DNA from: Lachnospiraceae bacterium
GTDB lineage: Bacteria > Bacillota > Clostridia > Lachnospirales > Lachnospiraceae
Reading direction: 5' to 3'
Length of the DNA stretch: 64,000 nucleotides
Assembly (NCBI GenBank): GCA_022768465.1
Contig: JALELZ010000026.1
Location: 88,329-152,328 of the forward strand
Made by a program: the position numbers and the translations under genes. Positions 53,046 to 62,573 of the stretch are shown one piece after another. The notes under the pieces were generated by a model. That model was not told the origin of the DNA, did not search any database, and worked only from the letters and a program-made list of their open reading frames with translations. Position 1 is the first letter of the stretch, and the number at the start of each line of letters is the position of its first letter.

Positions 53046-54818
53046 ATGAGCAAAGGTGTAATTAAAAAAGTAGCCGGACCTCTGGTTGTCGCTAAGGGCA
53101 TGCGCGATGCAAACATGCGAGACGTTTGCCGTGTTTCCAATAAGGAGCTTATGGGCGAGATCATCGAGATTCACGGTGATGAGGCATCTATACAGGTTTA
53201 TGAAGAAACATCCGGACTCGGACCTGGAGAGCCTGTTGAATCAACAGGCGTACCAATGTCTGTTGAGCTCGGACCTGGTATCATAAGCAGTATTTACGAC
53301 GGAATCCAGAGACCGCTTGAGAAGATCAAGGAAGCAACCGGTTCAAACCTTCTTCAGAGAGGTGTTACTGTTCCTTCACTTGACAGAGACAAGAAGTGGC
53401 ATTTCAATCCGACAGCTAAGGTTGGTGATGAGGTTGAATTCGGTGATATTATCGGTACAGTTCAGGAGACTGAGGTAGTACTTCATAAGATCATGGTTCC
53501 TAAGGGAGCTAACGGTAAGATCAAATCTATCACAGAGGGTGATTATACCGTTACTGAGGATATCGCTGTTATTGAGACAGAGCATGGAGATGTTAAGGTT
53601 CAGCTTATGCAGAAGTGGCCTGTTCGTACAGGTAGACCGTATAAGCAGAAGTTAAGCCCTGATATGCCTCTCGTAACAGGTCAGAGAGTTATCGATACAC
53701 TCTTCCCTATCGCAAAGGGTGGTGTTGCAGCTGTTCCGGGACCTTTCGGTTCAGGTAAGACAGTCGTACAGCATCAGCTTGCAAAGTGGGCTGACGCACA
53801 GATCGTTGTATACATCGGATGCGGCGAGCGTGGAAACGAGATGACAGACGTTCTTAACGAGTTCCCTGAGCTTAAGGATCCTCGTACAGGAAAGTCACTT
53901 ATGGAAAGAACAGTGCTTATCGCAAATACATCAGATATGCCTGTTGCAGCCCGTGAGGCATCTATTTATACAGGTATCACTATCGCTGAGTACTTCCGTG
54001 ATATGGGATATTCAGTAGCACTTATGGCTGACTCAACATCACGTTGGGCAGAGGCTCTTCGAGAGATGTCAGGACGTCTTGAGGAGATGCCGGGTGAGGA
54101 AGGTTACCCTGCATACTTAGGCTCACGTCTTGCAGAGTTCTACGAGAGAGCAGGACGTGTTATATCACTTGGAAAAGAAGGCAGAGAAGGTGCTCTTTCA
54201 GTTATCGGTGCCGTTTCACCTGCCGGTGGTGATATTTCAGAGCCTGTAACACAGGCTACACTTCGTATTGTAAAGGTATTCTGGTCACTTTCAGCATCAC
54301 TTGCTTACCAGAGACACTTCCCTGCGATCGATTGGCTGTCATCATATTCACTTTACATGGATAATGTAGAGCCTTATTTCAATAAGAATGTTGCAGGCGA
54401 CTGGACAGAGCTCAGATCAAGACTCATGGCACTCCTTCAGGATGAGGCAGAGCTTGATGAGATCGTTAAGCTTGTAGGTATGGATGCGCTTTCTGCACCT
54501 GACCGTATCAAGCTTGAGGCAGCTCGTTCAGTACGAGAGGACTACCTGCAGCAGAACGCTTTCGACGGAATCGATACATATACATCTCCTAAGAAGCAGC
54601 ATACAATGATGCAGCTCGTATTGGATTACTTTGACGAAGCAACAGCAGCTCTTAAAGAAGGTGCAAAGGTCAACGACCTTGTAGCGCTCCCAATAAGAGA
54701 AGCTATCGGACGTTTCAAGTATGTGCCTGAGGATCAGATCGATGCTAAATACGAGGAGATCATTAAGACATTAAAGACACAGTGTGCTGACGCAGTAGCC
54801 AGAAAGGAGGACTTCTGA
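53046..54818 (+). CDS. ntpA: V-type ATPase catalytic subunit A
   Basis: The catalytic subunit (590 residues). Walker [10 protein letters not shown] near residue 232, the V-type-specific insert of about 90 residues after the N-terminal barrel, the arginine-rich [30 protein letters not shown] block and the aromatic [10 protein letters not shown] are all present. GTG at 53025 is possible but would add seven residues not seen in the family; the ATG at 53046 is preferred. Strong codon bias. One-base overlap with subunit B. Confidence 0.96.
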   Translation: MSKGVIKKVAGPLVVAKGMRDANMRDVCRVSNKELMGEIIEIHGDEASIQVYEETSGLGPGEPVESTGVPMSVELGPGIISSIYDGIQRPLEKIKEATGSNLLQRGVTVPSLDRDKKWHFNPTAKVGDEVEFGDIIGTVQETEVVLHKIMVPKGANGKIKSITEGDYTVTEDIAVIETEHGDVKVQLMQKWPVRTGRPYKQKLSPDMPLVTGQRVIDTLFPIAKGGVAAVPGPFGSGKTVVQHQLAKWADAQIVVYIGCGERGNEMTDVLNEFPELKDPRTGKSLMERTVLIANTSDMPVAAREASIYTGITIAEYFRDMGYSVALMADSTSRWAEALREMSGRLEEMPGEEGYPAYLGSRLAEFYERAGRVISLGKEGREGALSVIGAVSPAGGDISEPVTQATLRIVKVFWSLSASLAYQRHFPAIDWLSSYSLYMDNVEPYFNKNVAGDWTELRSRLMALLQDEAELDEIVKLVGMDALSAPDRIKLEAARSVREDYLQQNAFDGIDTYTSPKKQHTMMQLVLDYFDEATAALKEGAKVNDLVALPIREAIGRFKYVPEDQIDAKYEEIIKTLKTQCADAVARKEDF

Positions 54819-56200
54819 TGCCAAAGGAATATAGGACCATACAGGAGGTCGCAGGACCTCTGATGCTGGTAAAAGGCGTTGAGCACGTTACATATGATGA
54901 GCTCGGTGAGATCGAGCTTGCTGACGGAACAAGACGCCGCTGCAAAGTCCTTCAGATAGATGAAGGCAATGCAATGGTACAGCTCTTTGAGAATGCAACA
55001 GGTATTAACCTTGATTCCTCAAAGGTAAGATTTTTCGGAAAGAGCATGGAGCTTGGTGTATCAGAGGATATGCTCGGACGTATGTTTGACGGTCTCGGAA
55101 GACCTATAGACGGCGGTCCTGAAATCATCCCTGATGCGAGAATGGATATCAACGGACTTCCGATCAACCCGGCAGCAAGAGCATATCCGTCAGAGTTCAT
55201 TCAGACTGGTGTTTCAGCTATCGACGGACTTAACACTCTTGTTCGTGGACAGAAGCTCCCTATCTTCTCATGCTCAGGACTTCCGCATGCAAACCTTGCA
55301 GCCCAGATCGCAAGACAGGCAAAGGTTCGCGGAACAACAGAGCCTTTCGCGGTTGTATTCGCTGCAATGGGTATCACATTCGAGGAAGCAAACTACTTCA
55401 TGAACTCATTCAAGGAAACAGGAGCTATCGACAGAGCTGTTATGTTCCTTAACCTTGCAAATGACCCTGCAGTAGAGCGTATTTCAACTCCTCGTATGGC
55501 TCTTACAGCTGCTGAGTATCTTGCATTCGAGAAGGATATGCATGTTCTTGTAATCCTTACAGATATCACAAACTACGCAGACTCTCTTCGTGAGGTATCA
55601 GCCGCACGTAAGGAGGTTCCCGGACGTAGAGGATATCCTGGATACATGTACACTGACCTTGCTTCACTTTATGAGAGAGCAGGACGTCAGCTCGGACGTA
55701 AGGGATCAATTACCATGGTTCCTATTCTGACCATGCCTGAGGATGATAAGACTCATCCTATACCTGACCTTACAGGATACATCACAGAGGGACAGATCAT
55801 ACTTAGCCGTGATCTTTACAGAAGAAGTATTCAGCCGCCTATCGATGTTCTTCCTTCTCTTTCAAGACTTAAGGATAAGGGTATCGGTGAAGGCAAGACA
55901 AGAGAGGATCATGCAAATACAATGAACCAGCTCTTCGCTGCTTACTCAAGAGGTAAGGATGCGAAGGAGCTCATGGTCGTACTCGGTGAGGCAGCTCTTT
56001 CAGATATGGATAAGCTTTATGCTAAGTTCGCTGATGAGTTTGAGAAGCAGTATGTATCACAGGGCTACAACACAGATCGTTCAATAGAGGAAACTCTTGA
56101 TCTCGGATGGAAGCTCCTCGGAATACTTCCTAAGTCAGAGCTCAAGCGTATCAAGGATACATTCATCGATAAGTATTATAAGCCTTACGAAGAAGCTTAA
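54818..56200 (+). CDS. ntpB: V-type ATPase regulatory subunit B
   Basis: A 460-residue non-catalytic nucleotide-binding subunit: [21 protein letters not shown] at the N-terminus, [19 protein letters not shown] in place of Walker A (no GKT, as usual), [34 protein letters not shown] with the arginine finger. Starts at the stop of subunit A (TGATG). Confidence 0.96.
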   Translation: MPKEYRTIQEVAGPLMLVKGVEHVTYDELGEIELADGTRRRCKVLQIDEGNAMVQLFENATGINLDSSKVRFFGKSMELGVSEDMLGRMFDGLGRPIDGGPEIIPDARMDINGLPINPAARAYPSEFIQTGVSAIDGLNTLVRGQKLPIFSCSGLPHANLAAQIARQAKVRGTTEPFAVVFAAMGITFEEANYFMNSFKETGAIDRAVMFLNLANDPAVERISTPRMALTAAEYLAFEKDMHVLVILTDITNYADSLREVSAARKEVPGRRGYPGYMYTDLASLYERAGRQLGRKGSITMVPILTMPEDDKTHPIPDLTGYITEGQIILSRDLYRRSIQPPIDVLPSLSRLKDKGIGEGKTREDHANTMNQLFAAYSRGKDAKELMVVLGEAALSDMDKLYAKFADEFEKQYVSQGYNTDRSIEETLDLGWKLLGILPKSELKRIKDTFIDKYYKPYEEA

Positions 56201-56214
56201 AAGAAAGGGTCGAT

Positions 56215-56928
56215 ATGGCAAAGACACAAGTTAATCCTACAAGAATGGAATTGACTCGTCTTAAGAACAAGCTGAAAACAGCACGCCGAGGCCATAAGCT
56301 TCTTAAGGATAAGCGTGATGAGCTGATGAGACAGTTCCTGATTCTTGTAAGAGAGAATAAGGATCTTCGTGAGAAAGTTGAAAAGAGCATCGCGGACTGC
56401 AACAGAAACTTCGTTATGGCAAGAGCCGGCATGAGCGCAGAGGCACTCAATGTCGCACTCATGAGCCCGAAGCAGGAGGTCTATCTTGAGGCTTCCACCA
56501 AGAACGTAATGTCTGTAGAGATACCGCAGTTCTCATATAAGACTCGTACCTCTAACACTAACGATATCTATTCATACGGCTTTGCATTCACATCATCAGA
56601 TCTTGACGGTGCCGTAAAAAGTATAGCGGATCTTCTTCCGGATATGCTGCTTCTTGCTGAGCGTGAGAAATCATGCCAGCTTATGGCTGCCGAGATCGAA
56701 AAGACAAGAAGACGTGTTAATGCACTTGAGCACGTAATGATACCGGAGACAGAGGAAAGTATCAAATTCATCAAGATGAAGCTTGATGAAAATGAGCGAA
56801 GCTCACAGATACGACTCATGAAGGTCAAGGATATGGTGCTTGAAGATGCTCACAAATATGATGATAAACCGGACGGACCTAATGTTCACAAGGTTGAGAT
56901 CATTGAGGGAGCAACAGAAGAAAACTGA
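56215..56928 (+). CDS. ntpD: V-type ATPase subunit D (central shaft)
   Basis: A 237-residue coiled-coil shaft: NPTRMELTRLKNKLKTARRGHKLLKDKRDELM at the N-terminus and TRRRVNALEHVMIPETEESIKFIKMKLDENER at the end are strongly conserved. Fourteen bp after subunit B. Last gene of the operon; a 10-bp stem follows at 56970. Confidence 0.94.
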   Translation: MAKTQVNPTRMELTRLKNKLKTARRGHKLLKDKRDELMRQFLILVRENKDLREKVEKSIADCNRNFVMARAGMSAEALNVALMSPKQEVYLEASTKNVMSVEIPQFSYKTRTSNTNDIYSYGFAFTSSDLDGAVKSIADLLPDMLLLAEREKSCQLMAAEIEKTRRRVNALEHVMIPETEESIKFIKMKLDENERSSQIRLMKVKDMVLEDAHKYDDKPDGPNVHKVEIIEGATEEN

Positions 56929-56969
56929 GTAAAACAGAATACTCAGCATAATAAAAATTAGAAATGGGT

Positions 56970-56996
56970 CAAGCAGACATTAAATGTGTCTGCTTG
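56970..56996 (+). terminator. Hairpin after the V-ATPase operon
   Basis: CAAGCAGACA (56970-56979) pairs with TGTCTGCTTG (56987-56996), a perfect 10-bp stem with a 7-nt loop. Only TTT follows a few bases later, so termination may be partial. Confidence 0.6.
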
Positions 56997-57015
56997 GCTC
57001 TTTGAGGATTATTGT

Positions 57016-57942
57016 ATGAAAGAAACTGCATTGGTGATAATGGCTGCCGGAATAGGTTCACGTTACGGCGCAGGAATAAAACAGCTTGCGAAGGTGGGAC
57101 CGAGCGGTGAGATCATTATTGACTACAGTATACATGATGCACTTGAAGCGGGCTTCAATAAGATAGTATTCATTATCAGAAAGGATATAGAAGCAGAATT
57201 CAAGGAGGTCATAGGCAGCAGGATAGAGAAGATAGCGAAGGTTGAATATGTTTTCCAGGATCTTCATGATCTTCCTGAAGGCTACAGCTTCACAGACGGA
57301 AGAACAAAACCATGGGGCACAGCTCAGGCAGTATGGGCTGCAAGAGAGGTTATCGATTGTCCGTTTGTAGTTATCAATGCCGATGATTTTTACGGCGCAG
57401 ATTCATTTAAGACTATGCATAAATATCTTGTAGAAGAGATGAGTGAGTCAAATGATGAATTTGACTATTGCATGGCCGGATATATTTTAGGAAATACACT
57501 TAGCGAGAACGGCACTGTTGCAAGAGGCGTTTGCAGACAGAAGGAAGACGGCGAGCTGCTTTCTGTTACAGAGACCTATCATATCGGAAGACGTGAAAAT
57601 GGTCTGGTAATTGGAGAAAATGCAGAAGGAGAAGAAAGAGAGCTTGATCCTGAGTCACTCGTATCCATGAACATGTGGGGACTTAAGGAAAATATCATTA
57701 AGGTACTCGGAGATGGATTCCCTGCATTTCTTGACAGCCTCAGTGCTGATGATATAAAATCGGAATATCTTCTTCCTATAGTTATTGACGGACTTATCAA
57801 GTCTGGAAAGGCATCGGTAAAGGTGCTTCCTATTTATGATAAGTGGTACGGCGTAACCTATCAGGAGGATAAAAAATACATTTCTGATGCTATAGCAAAA
57901 ATGGTAGCAGACGGTATATACGGGGAGAAACTTTTTGGCTGA
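57016..57942 (+). CDS. Sugar-phosphate nucleotidyltransferase-like protein
   Basis: A 308-residue NTP-transferase: the GxGxRxG-like opening LVIMAAGIGSRYGAGIKQLAKVGP, GTAQAVWAAREVI and the metal-binding VVINADDFYG fit the family of GlmU/RfbA-type enzymes. The substrate is not recognisable. ATG at 56986 is in frame but the GAGGA site at 57004-57008 points to 57016. It overlaps the DUF5711 gene by eight bases. The family is commonly found in clostridia next to unrelated genes. Confidence 0.8.
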   Translation: MKETALVIMAAGIGSRYGAGIKQLAKVGPSGEIIIDYSIHDALEAGFNKIVFIIRKDIEAEFKEVIGSRIEKIAKVEYVFQDLHDLPEGYSFTDGRTKPWGTAQAVWAAREVIDCPFVVINADDFYGADSFKTMHKYLVEEMSESNDEFDYCMAGYILGNTLSENGTVARGVCRQKEDGELLSVTETYHIGRRENGLVIGENAEGEERELDPESLVSMNMWGLKENIIKVLGDGFPAFLDSLSADDIKSEYLLPIVIDGLIKSGKASVKVLPIYDKWYGVTYQEDKKYISDAIAKMVADGIYGEKLFG

Positions 57943-59344
57943 TACGAGAATGAGCCGTGAAGCTAATAAGCAGAGGCTTAAACAAAACGTAATAAGCAGA
58001 AATGATGATATGGGGGAAGGAAAAAGACATCCTTCCCTCTTAGTGTATGTAATAACAGCGTTCAGTATCGCTGCATTTATTTACGGCGCATATTATTACA
58101 CGACATGCACCATGAGAAGCGACTATTCGATTTCGTGGCAGGTAAATGATAAAACCGAAGATGGCGAGATCGAGACTTTCAGAGGGTTCAGGGAATTTGC
58201 AGGCGGTATAATTAAGTATACAAAAGACGGAGCCGAGTACGTTGATAAAAAGGGCAGTGTTGTATGGGAAAGAAGCTATCAGCTTAATGCGCCTATCATA
58301 GATACAGGTGATGAATATGCAGTGATAGCTGATCAGGGGGCAACGTCCATATATATCTTCAATAATTCAGAGGTGACCGGAGTCAGCGAAACGATCCTTC
58401 CTATATCACTTGTCAAGATATCCGATACAGGCATAGTCTATGCGGTGCTTAATGATTCAGATGCAGAATATATAACAGCATTCAGACCGGACGGAAGTGC
58501 CATAGATCTATCTGTTAAATCAATAGTAAATGGAGACGGCTATCCGTTCGATATTGATACTTCACCTGACGGGACGGAGCTGATAACCTCATACACAGGA
58601 ATAGAAGGCGGAAAAATTGCAAATAGTGTTGTGTTCAGAAATTTCGGTTCGGTAGGTCAGAATGCAGATGCAAGACGAGTGGTCGGCGGCTTCAAGGATG
58701 AATTTGCAGGACACATGACAGGCCGAGTGCATTTTTCCACCAATGAATACAGTCAGGCTTTTTATGACGGAGGCATTGTATTTTTCTCCACAAAGGTGCT
58801 TAACTCACCTGAGGTACTAAAGAATGTTGTATTTGACAGGAAGATGCTTGCCATTGCATATAATGACAAAATGACGGCAGTGCTGCTTGATAACGGACAG
58901 CCAGTAAGTGACGGCAATGCTGAGAATAAGGCTTCGGAGAATGCTAATGCTTCAGGCAGCTCAAAGAGCGGCAATGAAGGCACTGATAAGGAAAATAAAA
59001 ATAAAGAAGACAAAAATAAGAATGATAAAAAAGCAGACGTCGCAGATAAAAAAGAGATAAGCACTGAGGATAATAGCAAAGCACCTTATACCTTGATCAT
59101 TCTTGATAATGCCGGAAATCAGACAGGGTCGGCTGATGTAGATATAAGCTATAAGGATATCTGTATCAGCAAAAATACTGTTATAGTCTATGGTTCAAAG
59201 GATATAAGGGCATACAGCGCAAAGGGAACATTAAGAGGAGACCTGAGCTTTGAGGACGGAGAAATATCCAAAATAACGGGATCAGATAAGGACGGAATGT
59301 TCTATGCAGTTACCTCAAATGCAATTATGCAGATAAGATATTAA
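57935..59344 (+). CDS. DUF5711 membrane-anchored protein
   Basis: A 469-residue protein with a basic N-terminus, one membrane helix (about residues 35-55, VYVITAFSIAAFIYGAYYY) and a large extracytoplasmic beta-propeller-like region (repeats such as GFREFAGGIIKYTKDGAEYVDKKG, DEYAVIADQGATSIYIFNN, DTGIVYAVLN). Between about 330 and 370 there is a low-complexity Lys/Asn/Asp linker. This is the DUF5711 pattern, known mainly from Clostridia. The start is TTG at 57935, with GGGGAG before it. Confidence 0.82.
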   Translation: MADTRMSREANKQRLKQNVISRNDDMGEGKRHPSLLVYVITAFSIAAFIYGAYYYTTCTMRSDYSISWQVNDKTEDGEIETFRGFREFAGGIIKYTKDGAEYVDKKGSVVWERSYQLNAPIIDTGDEYAVIADQGATSIYIFNNSEVTGVSETILPISLVKISDTGIVYAVLNDSDAEYITAFRPDGSAIDLSVKSIVNGDGYPFDIDTSPDGTELITSYTGIEGGKIANSVVFRNFGSVGQNADARRVVGGFKDEFAGHMTGRVHFSTNEYSQAFYDGGIVFFSTKVLNSPEVLKNVVFDRKMLAIAYNDKMTAVLLDNGQPVSDGNAENKASENANASGSSKSGNEGTDKENKNKEDKNKNDKKADVADKKEISTEDNSKAPYTLIILDNAGNQTGSADVDISYKDICISKNTVIVYGSKDIRAYSAKGTLRGDLSFEDGEISKITGSDKDGMFYAVTSNAIMQIRY

Positions 59345-59374
59345 GAGCTTAGGCAACAGTTAGAATGTCAAAAT

Positions 59375-59421
59375 AAAAGCAGGACATGCAGCATAGTATG
59401 CGGCACAAATGTCCTGCTTTT
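59375..59421. terminator. Bidirectional terminator between convergent genes
   Basis: AAAAGCAGGACAT (59375-59387) and ATGTCCTGCTTTT (59409-59421) form a 13-bp perfect stem with Ts at both ends, serving both the DUF5711 gene and the minus-strand kinase. Confidence 0.88.
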
Positions 59422-59434
59422 AATAACTTCGTTT

Positions 59435-60835
59435 TTATTCGGCAAGAGAAAGGGAAAATGTAAACTCTGTGCCAACGCCCTCGGTAGATACTACATCAAT
59501 AGTTTCGTTGTGTGCCTGAATGATTTCTCGAACAATGCTCAGGCCAAGACCTGTACCGCTCTTATCCTTTCCCCTTGAGGTGTCTGACTTATAAAATCTG
59601 TCCCATATTTTTTTGATAGACTGTTTTGGTATACCTACACCCGAATCTCTTACAGAAACGAATACCTTTCGCTGTCTTACAGTTGTGCGGATCGCAATGG
59701 TTTGTCCGGGATCGGAAAACTTAATCGCATTATCTATAAGATTATAGAGCACCTGTTTGATCTTATCCTCATCGGCCATAACCATCTCCGAAGTATCCTC
59801 AAAGGTAAGGCTGAAGGTTATATTTTTGCGGCTGCAGGCATTTTCATTTGCATTGCAAACATCTCTTATAGTGCTGTTAATGTCAAATTTTGCAAGCTTA
59901 AGGTTGTTTTTCATTTCCATAGAACCGAGCGAAATCATACCCTCAGTGAGCTTTGAAAGGCGTTCAGTTTCAGAAATGACACGGTGGAGATATTTGTCCT
60001 GAAGCTCATAAGGTATTGTTCCGTCAAGTATGGCTTCAAGATAACCCTTGATGCTTGTAAGAGGGGATCTGAAGTCATGGGAAACATTTGAAATAAAATC
60101 TCGTTGGCTTTTCTCTGAATTATTAAGCTCAGAGGCCATGTAGTTCAATGTGTCTCCGAGATAGCTGACCTCATCACGGGTATTTTTCATAACTATCTTG
60201 TAGTCGAGATTTCCGACAGCATATTCCTTGGCACCTGCGGTTATTGCCTTAAGCGGTTTATAAACGTAAATATTAAATACTACAAGTATAAGCAGCGACA
60301 GAATGAAGATGACAGCGGCAGTTATATAAACTATATTAAGTATTTCGTTAGTCGATGAGACAACAGCCGACATAGGATAGTGGATAACGATATAGCCGAT
60401 GGTTTCATAATTATGGTTGATCGGTGCCATAACGGAAAGCATATCGTCGGAAAACATGTTGTAATAATGACCGATCTGATAGACGGAGGCATTTTCAGCA
60501 GAATCAAAGCCAGGAATGGATCGATCATTCAGGCTGCCGTTCTGAGAGTCAAGATAGATGCGTCCGTCAGGATCAACTATCCATATTCTGGCATTTAGGA
60601 AGCTTGCCACAAGGCGGGTGTCATTCTGAGTGTCATCATAAATATCAGAATAATAATATCCGCCGTCCTCGTAGGTGGAGGCCATGAGTACGGCTTCATC
60701 ATAGAATTTGTCCGCATTTTGCTTTACAAGGTAATTGTAGGTCATTTTCTGTGAAAAAAGTGCAACTGCTATAAAACCTACAAGACCGAAAAGCAGGTAT
60801 CCTATAATAAATTTTGAATAAATTGATCTTGACAT
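59435..60835 (-). CDS. Sensor histidine kinase (HisKA/HATPase), orphan
   Basis: A 466-residue membrane kinase: first helix at residues 8-28, an extracytoplasmic sensor of about 130 residues, second helix near 160-185, HAMP (about 186-240), HisKA with H253 in SNVSHDFRSPLTS, then N box LIDNAIKF, G1 DSGVGIPK and G2 GTGLGLSIV. No response regulator gene is adjacent: upstream is the divergent HtrA-like gene. The ribosome site is weak (GGAAAAAT, far from the ATG), suggesting low expression. Confidence 0.94.
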   Translation of the reverse strand: MSRSIYSKFIIGYLLFGLVGFIAVALFSQKMTYNYLVKQNADKFYDEAVLMASTYEDGGYYYSDIYDDTQNDTRLVASFLNARIWIVDPDGRIYLDSQNGSLNDRSIPGFDSAENASVYQIGHYYNMFSDDMLSVMAPINHNYETIGYIVIHYPMSAVVSSTNEILNIVYITAAVIFILSLLILVVFNIYVYKPLKAITAGAKEYAVGNLDYKIVMKNTRDEVSYLGDTLNYMASELNNSEKSQRDFISNVSHDFRSPLTSIKGYLEAILDGTIPYELQDKYLHRVISETERLSKLTEGMISLGSMEMKNNLKLAKFDINSTIRDVCNANENACSRKNITFSLTFEDTSEMVMADEDKIKQVLYNLIDNAIKFSDPGQTIAIRTTVRQRKVFVSVRDSGVGIPKQSIKKIWDRFYKSDTSRGKDKSGTGLGLSIVREIIQAHNETIDVVSTEGVGTEFTFSLSLAE

Positions 60836-61000
60836 AATATTTGTTTTATTTTTCCGATTTTTCGTTTAAAAATGGTTATAATATCCATATATGTACATAC
60901 GATGTTAATAAAGCCCTGCTAAAATATCGGCAGTCATATAATTATAACAAAAACATTTACATTATTATATGCCTTACAGACGTATACGGGTAAAGAAAAA

Positions 61001-62515
61001 ATGCAGGATAATAAAGAAAAAAATACTGAAATAAATAAAGAGGTGAATTCAGCCGGTAAAGAAGAAGGAAAAACGACTGATAACATCAAAACTTTGATAA
61101 CAGAGACAGTTACAGGAAGAAAAATGACGCCGGACAGGATATTAAGAGCGGCAGGAGCGGCAGCTGTCTGCGGAGCAGCCTTCGGACTTGCCGCGGCGCT
61201 TACCTTCTGCGGAATTAATGCTGTCAGCAAAATGGCAGAACGAAATAATGGTATAAACGGATCTGAAACATTATCAGAGCTTGATAGCAGCGAAAGCGGA
61301 AGCGGTGATAATGAGCAGGGTGAGGGCGGAGCTGCGTCTTCAGGAGAAGGAACTGATTCTGATGGCACAGGAACATCCACAGGGAACGAAGGTGCTTCAG
61401 AAACCGGCACACAAGCAGGTGTGCAGACCGGTACTGAGGCAGGCATACAAACGGGAACTGATCAAAACCAGGGAGGCTCCGTAAGTGCCGGCGGTAATAA
61501 TAACGGAAGCGGTTCAAACATTGATAAAAAGGATGATCTTAGTTATTTAAATGCATACGATGATGTCATGAAGCTAAGACAGAGCGTTGTCAGAGAAACC
61601 GCAAAATATATAGTAAGCGTAAGCGCAACATCTACAGGAACAACATGGTTTGACAGCATTGCATCAAGCACAAAGACCTATGCAGGAGTTATTATCAGCG
61701 TCGGAGAGGACGAGATCCTTATTCTTACATCGGCAAAGGCAGCAGCATCCGAAAGTCTGAGGGTGAGCTTTGAAAACAGCGTTACTGTCGATGCTTATGT
61801 CAAGCAAAGATCCGAGGCAGATGACCTTGCAGTGCTGGCAGTTTCCGCAAAAAACGGCATAGAGGAAAGCATGCTTCGAGATATGGAAAGCATTGTGTTT
61901 GCAAATGCAAGAAATCTAAAAACCGGTGAGCCTGTAATAGCAGTGGGAGCTCCGCTCGGTATTATCGGATCATATGCTTTTGGTGATGTCAGCTATATAA
62001 ACAGGGATGAAGCCGGATTTGATGTAGAGCAGGACGTCTTTTATACAGATATGAATGTTAGCGCAGAAAACGGAACCTTTGTGGTAGATTGCGAAGGTAG
62101 ATTTTTGGGCGTAGCTTCTCCGGACAGCGGAAGTATAGTAACTAATACCGGAATCAGCAGAATAATAAGCTGCTCTTCATTGCTTGGCACCATAAATCAC
62201 TTAAAGCAGGGTAAGGGAATAGCATATGCGGGTATAAATGGCTCAGCGGTCAATTTTGATATGCGCTACAGCGGAATTCCTGACGGAGTTTATGTGACAG
62301 ATGTTAAGCGTGACAGTGCGGCATATAATGCCGGAATCATGCGCGGAGACATTATCAGTGAAATAGATGAGCAGGAAGTTCTCAGCATGGATGCGCTTAC
62401 AAGAGCAATCAGAAAATATGCGCCAGGCGACACTATTGATATAACTGCAAGGCGTTCAGGCTCTAACGGAAGCTATAAGACGATACATTTTAAAGCAGTG
62501 CTCGGAGAACGCTGA
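61001..62515 (+). CDS. HtrA/DegP-like membrane protein with lost catalytic residues
   Basis: A 504-residue protein: a cytosolic basic N-terminus, one membrane helix (about residues 47-70, AGAAAVCGAAFGLAAALTFCG), a Gly/Ser/Thr/Glu-rich linker (about 80-175), a trypsin-like domain (185-400) and a C-terminal PDZ domain (410-500, GVYVTDVKRDSAAYNAGIMRGDIISEID). In the protease domain the usual L-T-x-x-H-V is LTSAKAA, so the His is absent, and GNSGGP is replaced by ENGTFV, so the Ser is absent; only the Asp region (ADDLAVL) remains. It should be a pseudoprotease or scaffold. Divergent from the sensor kinase. Confidence 0.88.
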   Translation: MQDNKEKNTEINKEVNSAGKEEGKTTDNIKTLITETVTGRKMTPDRILRAAGAAAVCGAAFGLAAALTFCGINAVSKMAERNNGINGSETLSELDSSESGSGDNEQGEGGAASSGEGTDSDGTGTSTGNEGASETGTQAGVQTGTEAGIQTGTDQNQGGSVSAGGNNNGSGSNIDKKDDLSYLNAYDDVMKLRQSVVRETAKYIVSVSATSTGTTWFDSIASSTKTYAGVIISVGEDEILILTSAKAAASESLRVSFENSVTVDAYVKQRSEADDLAVLAVSAKNGIEESMLRDMESIVFANARNLKTGEPVIAVGAPLGIIGSYAFGDVSYINRDEAGFDVEQDVFYTDMNVSAENGTFVVDCEGRFLGVASPDSGSIVTNTGISRIISCSSLLGTINHLKQGKGIAYAGINGSAVNFDMRYSGIPDGVYVTDVKRDSAAYNAGIMRGDIISEIDEQEVLSMDALTRAIRKYAPGDTIDITARRSGSNGSYKTIHFKAVLGER

Positions 62516-62573
62516 TAAAAGCATTGCTTTGGGTAAGGAACAGATATTATAAACAAAAATATTTAGGGGCGAG

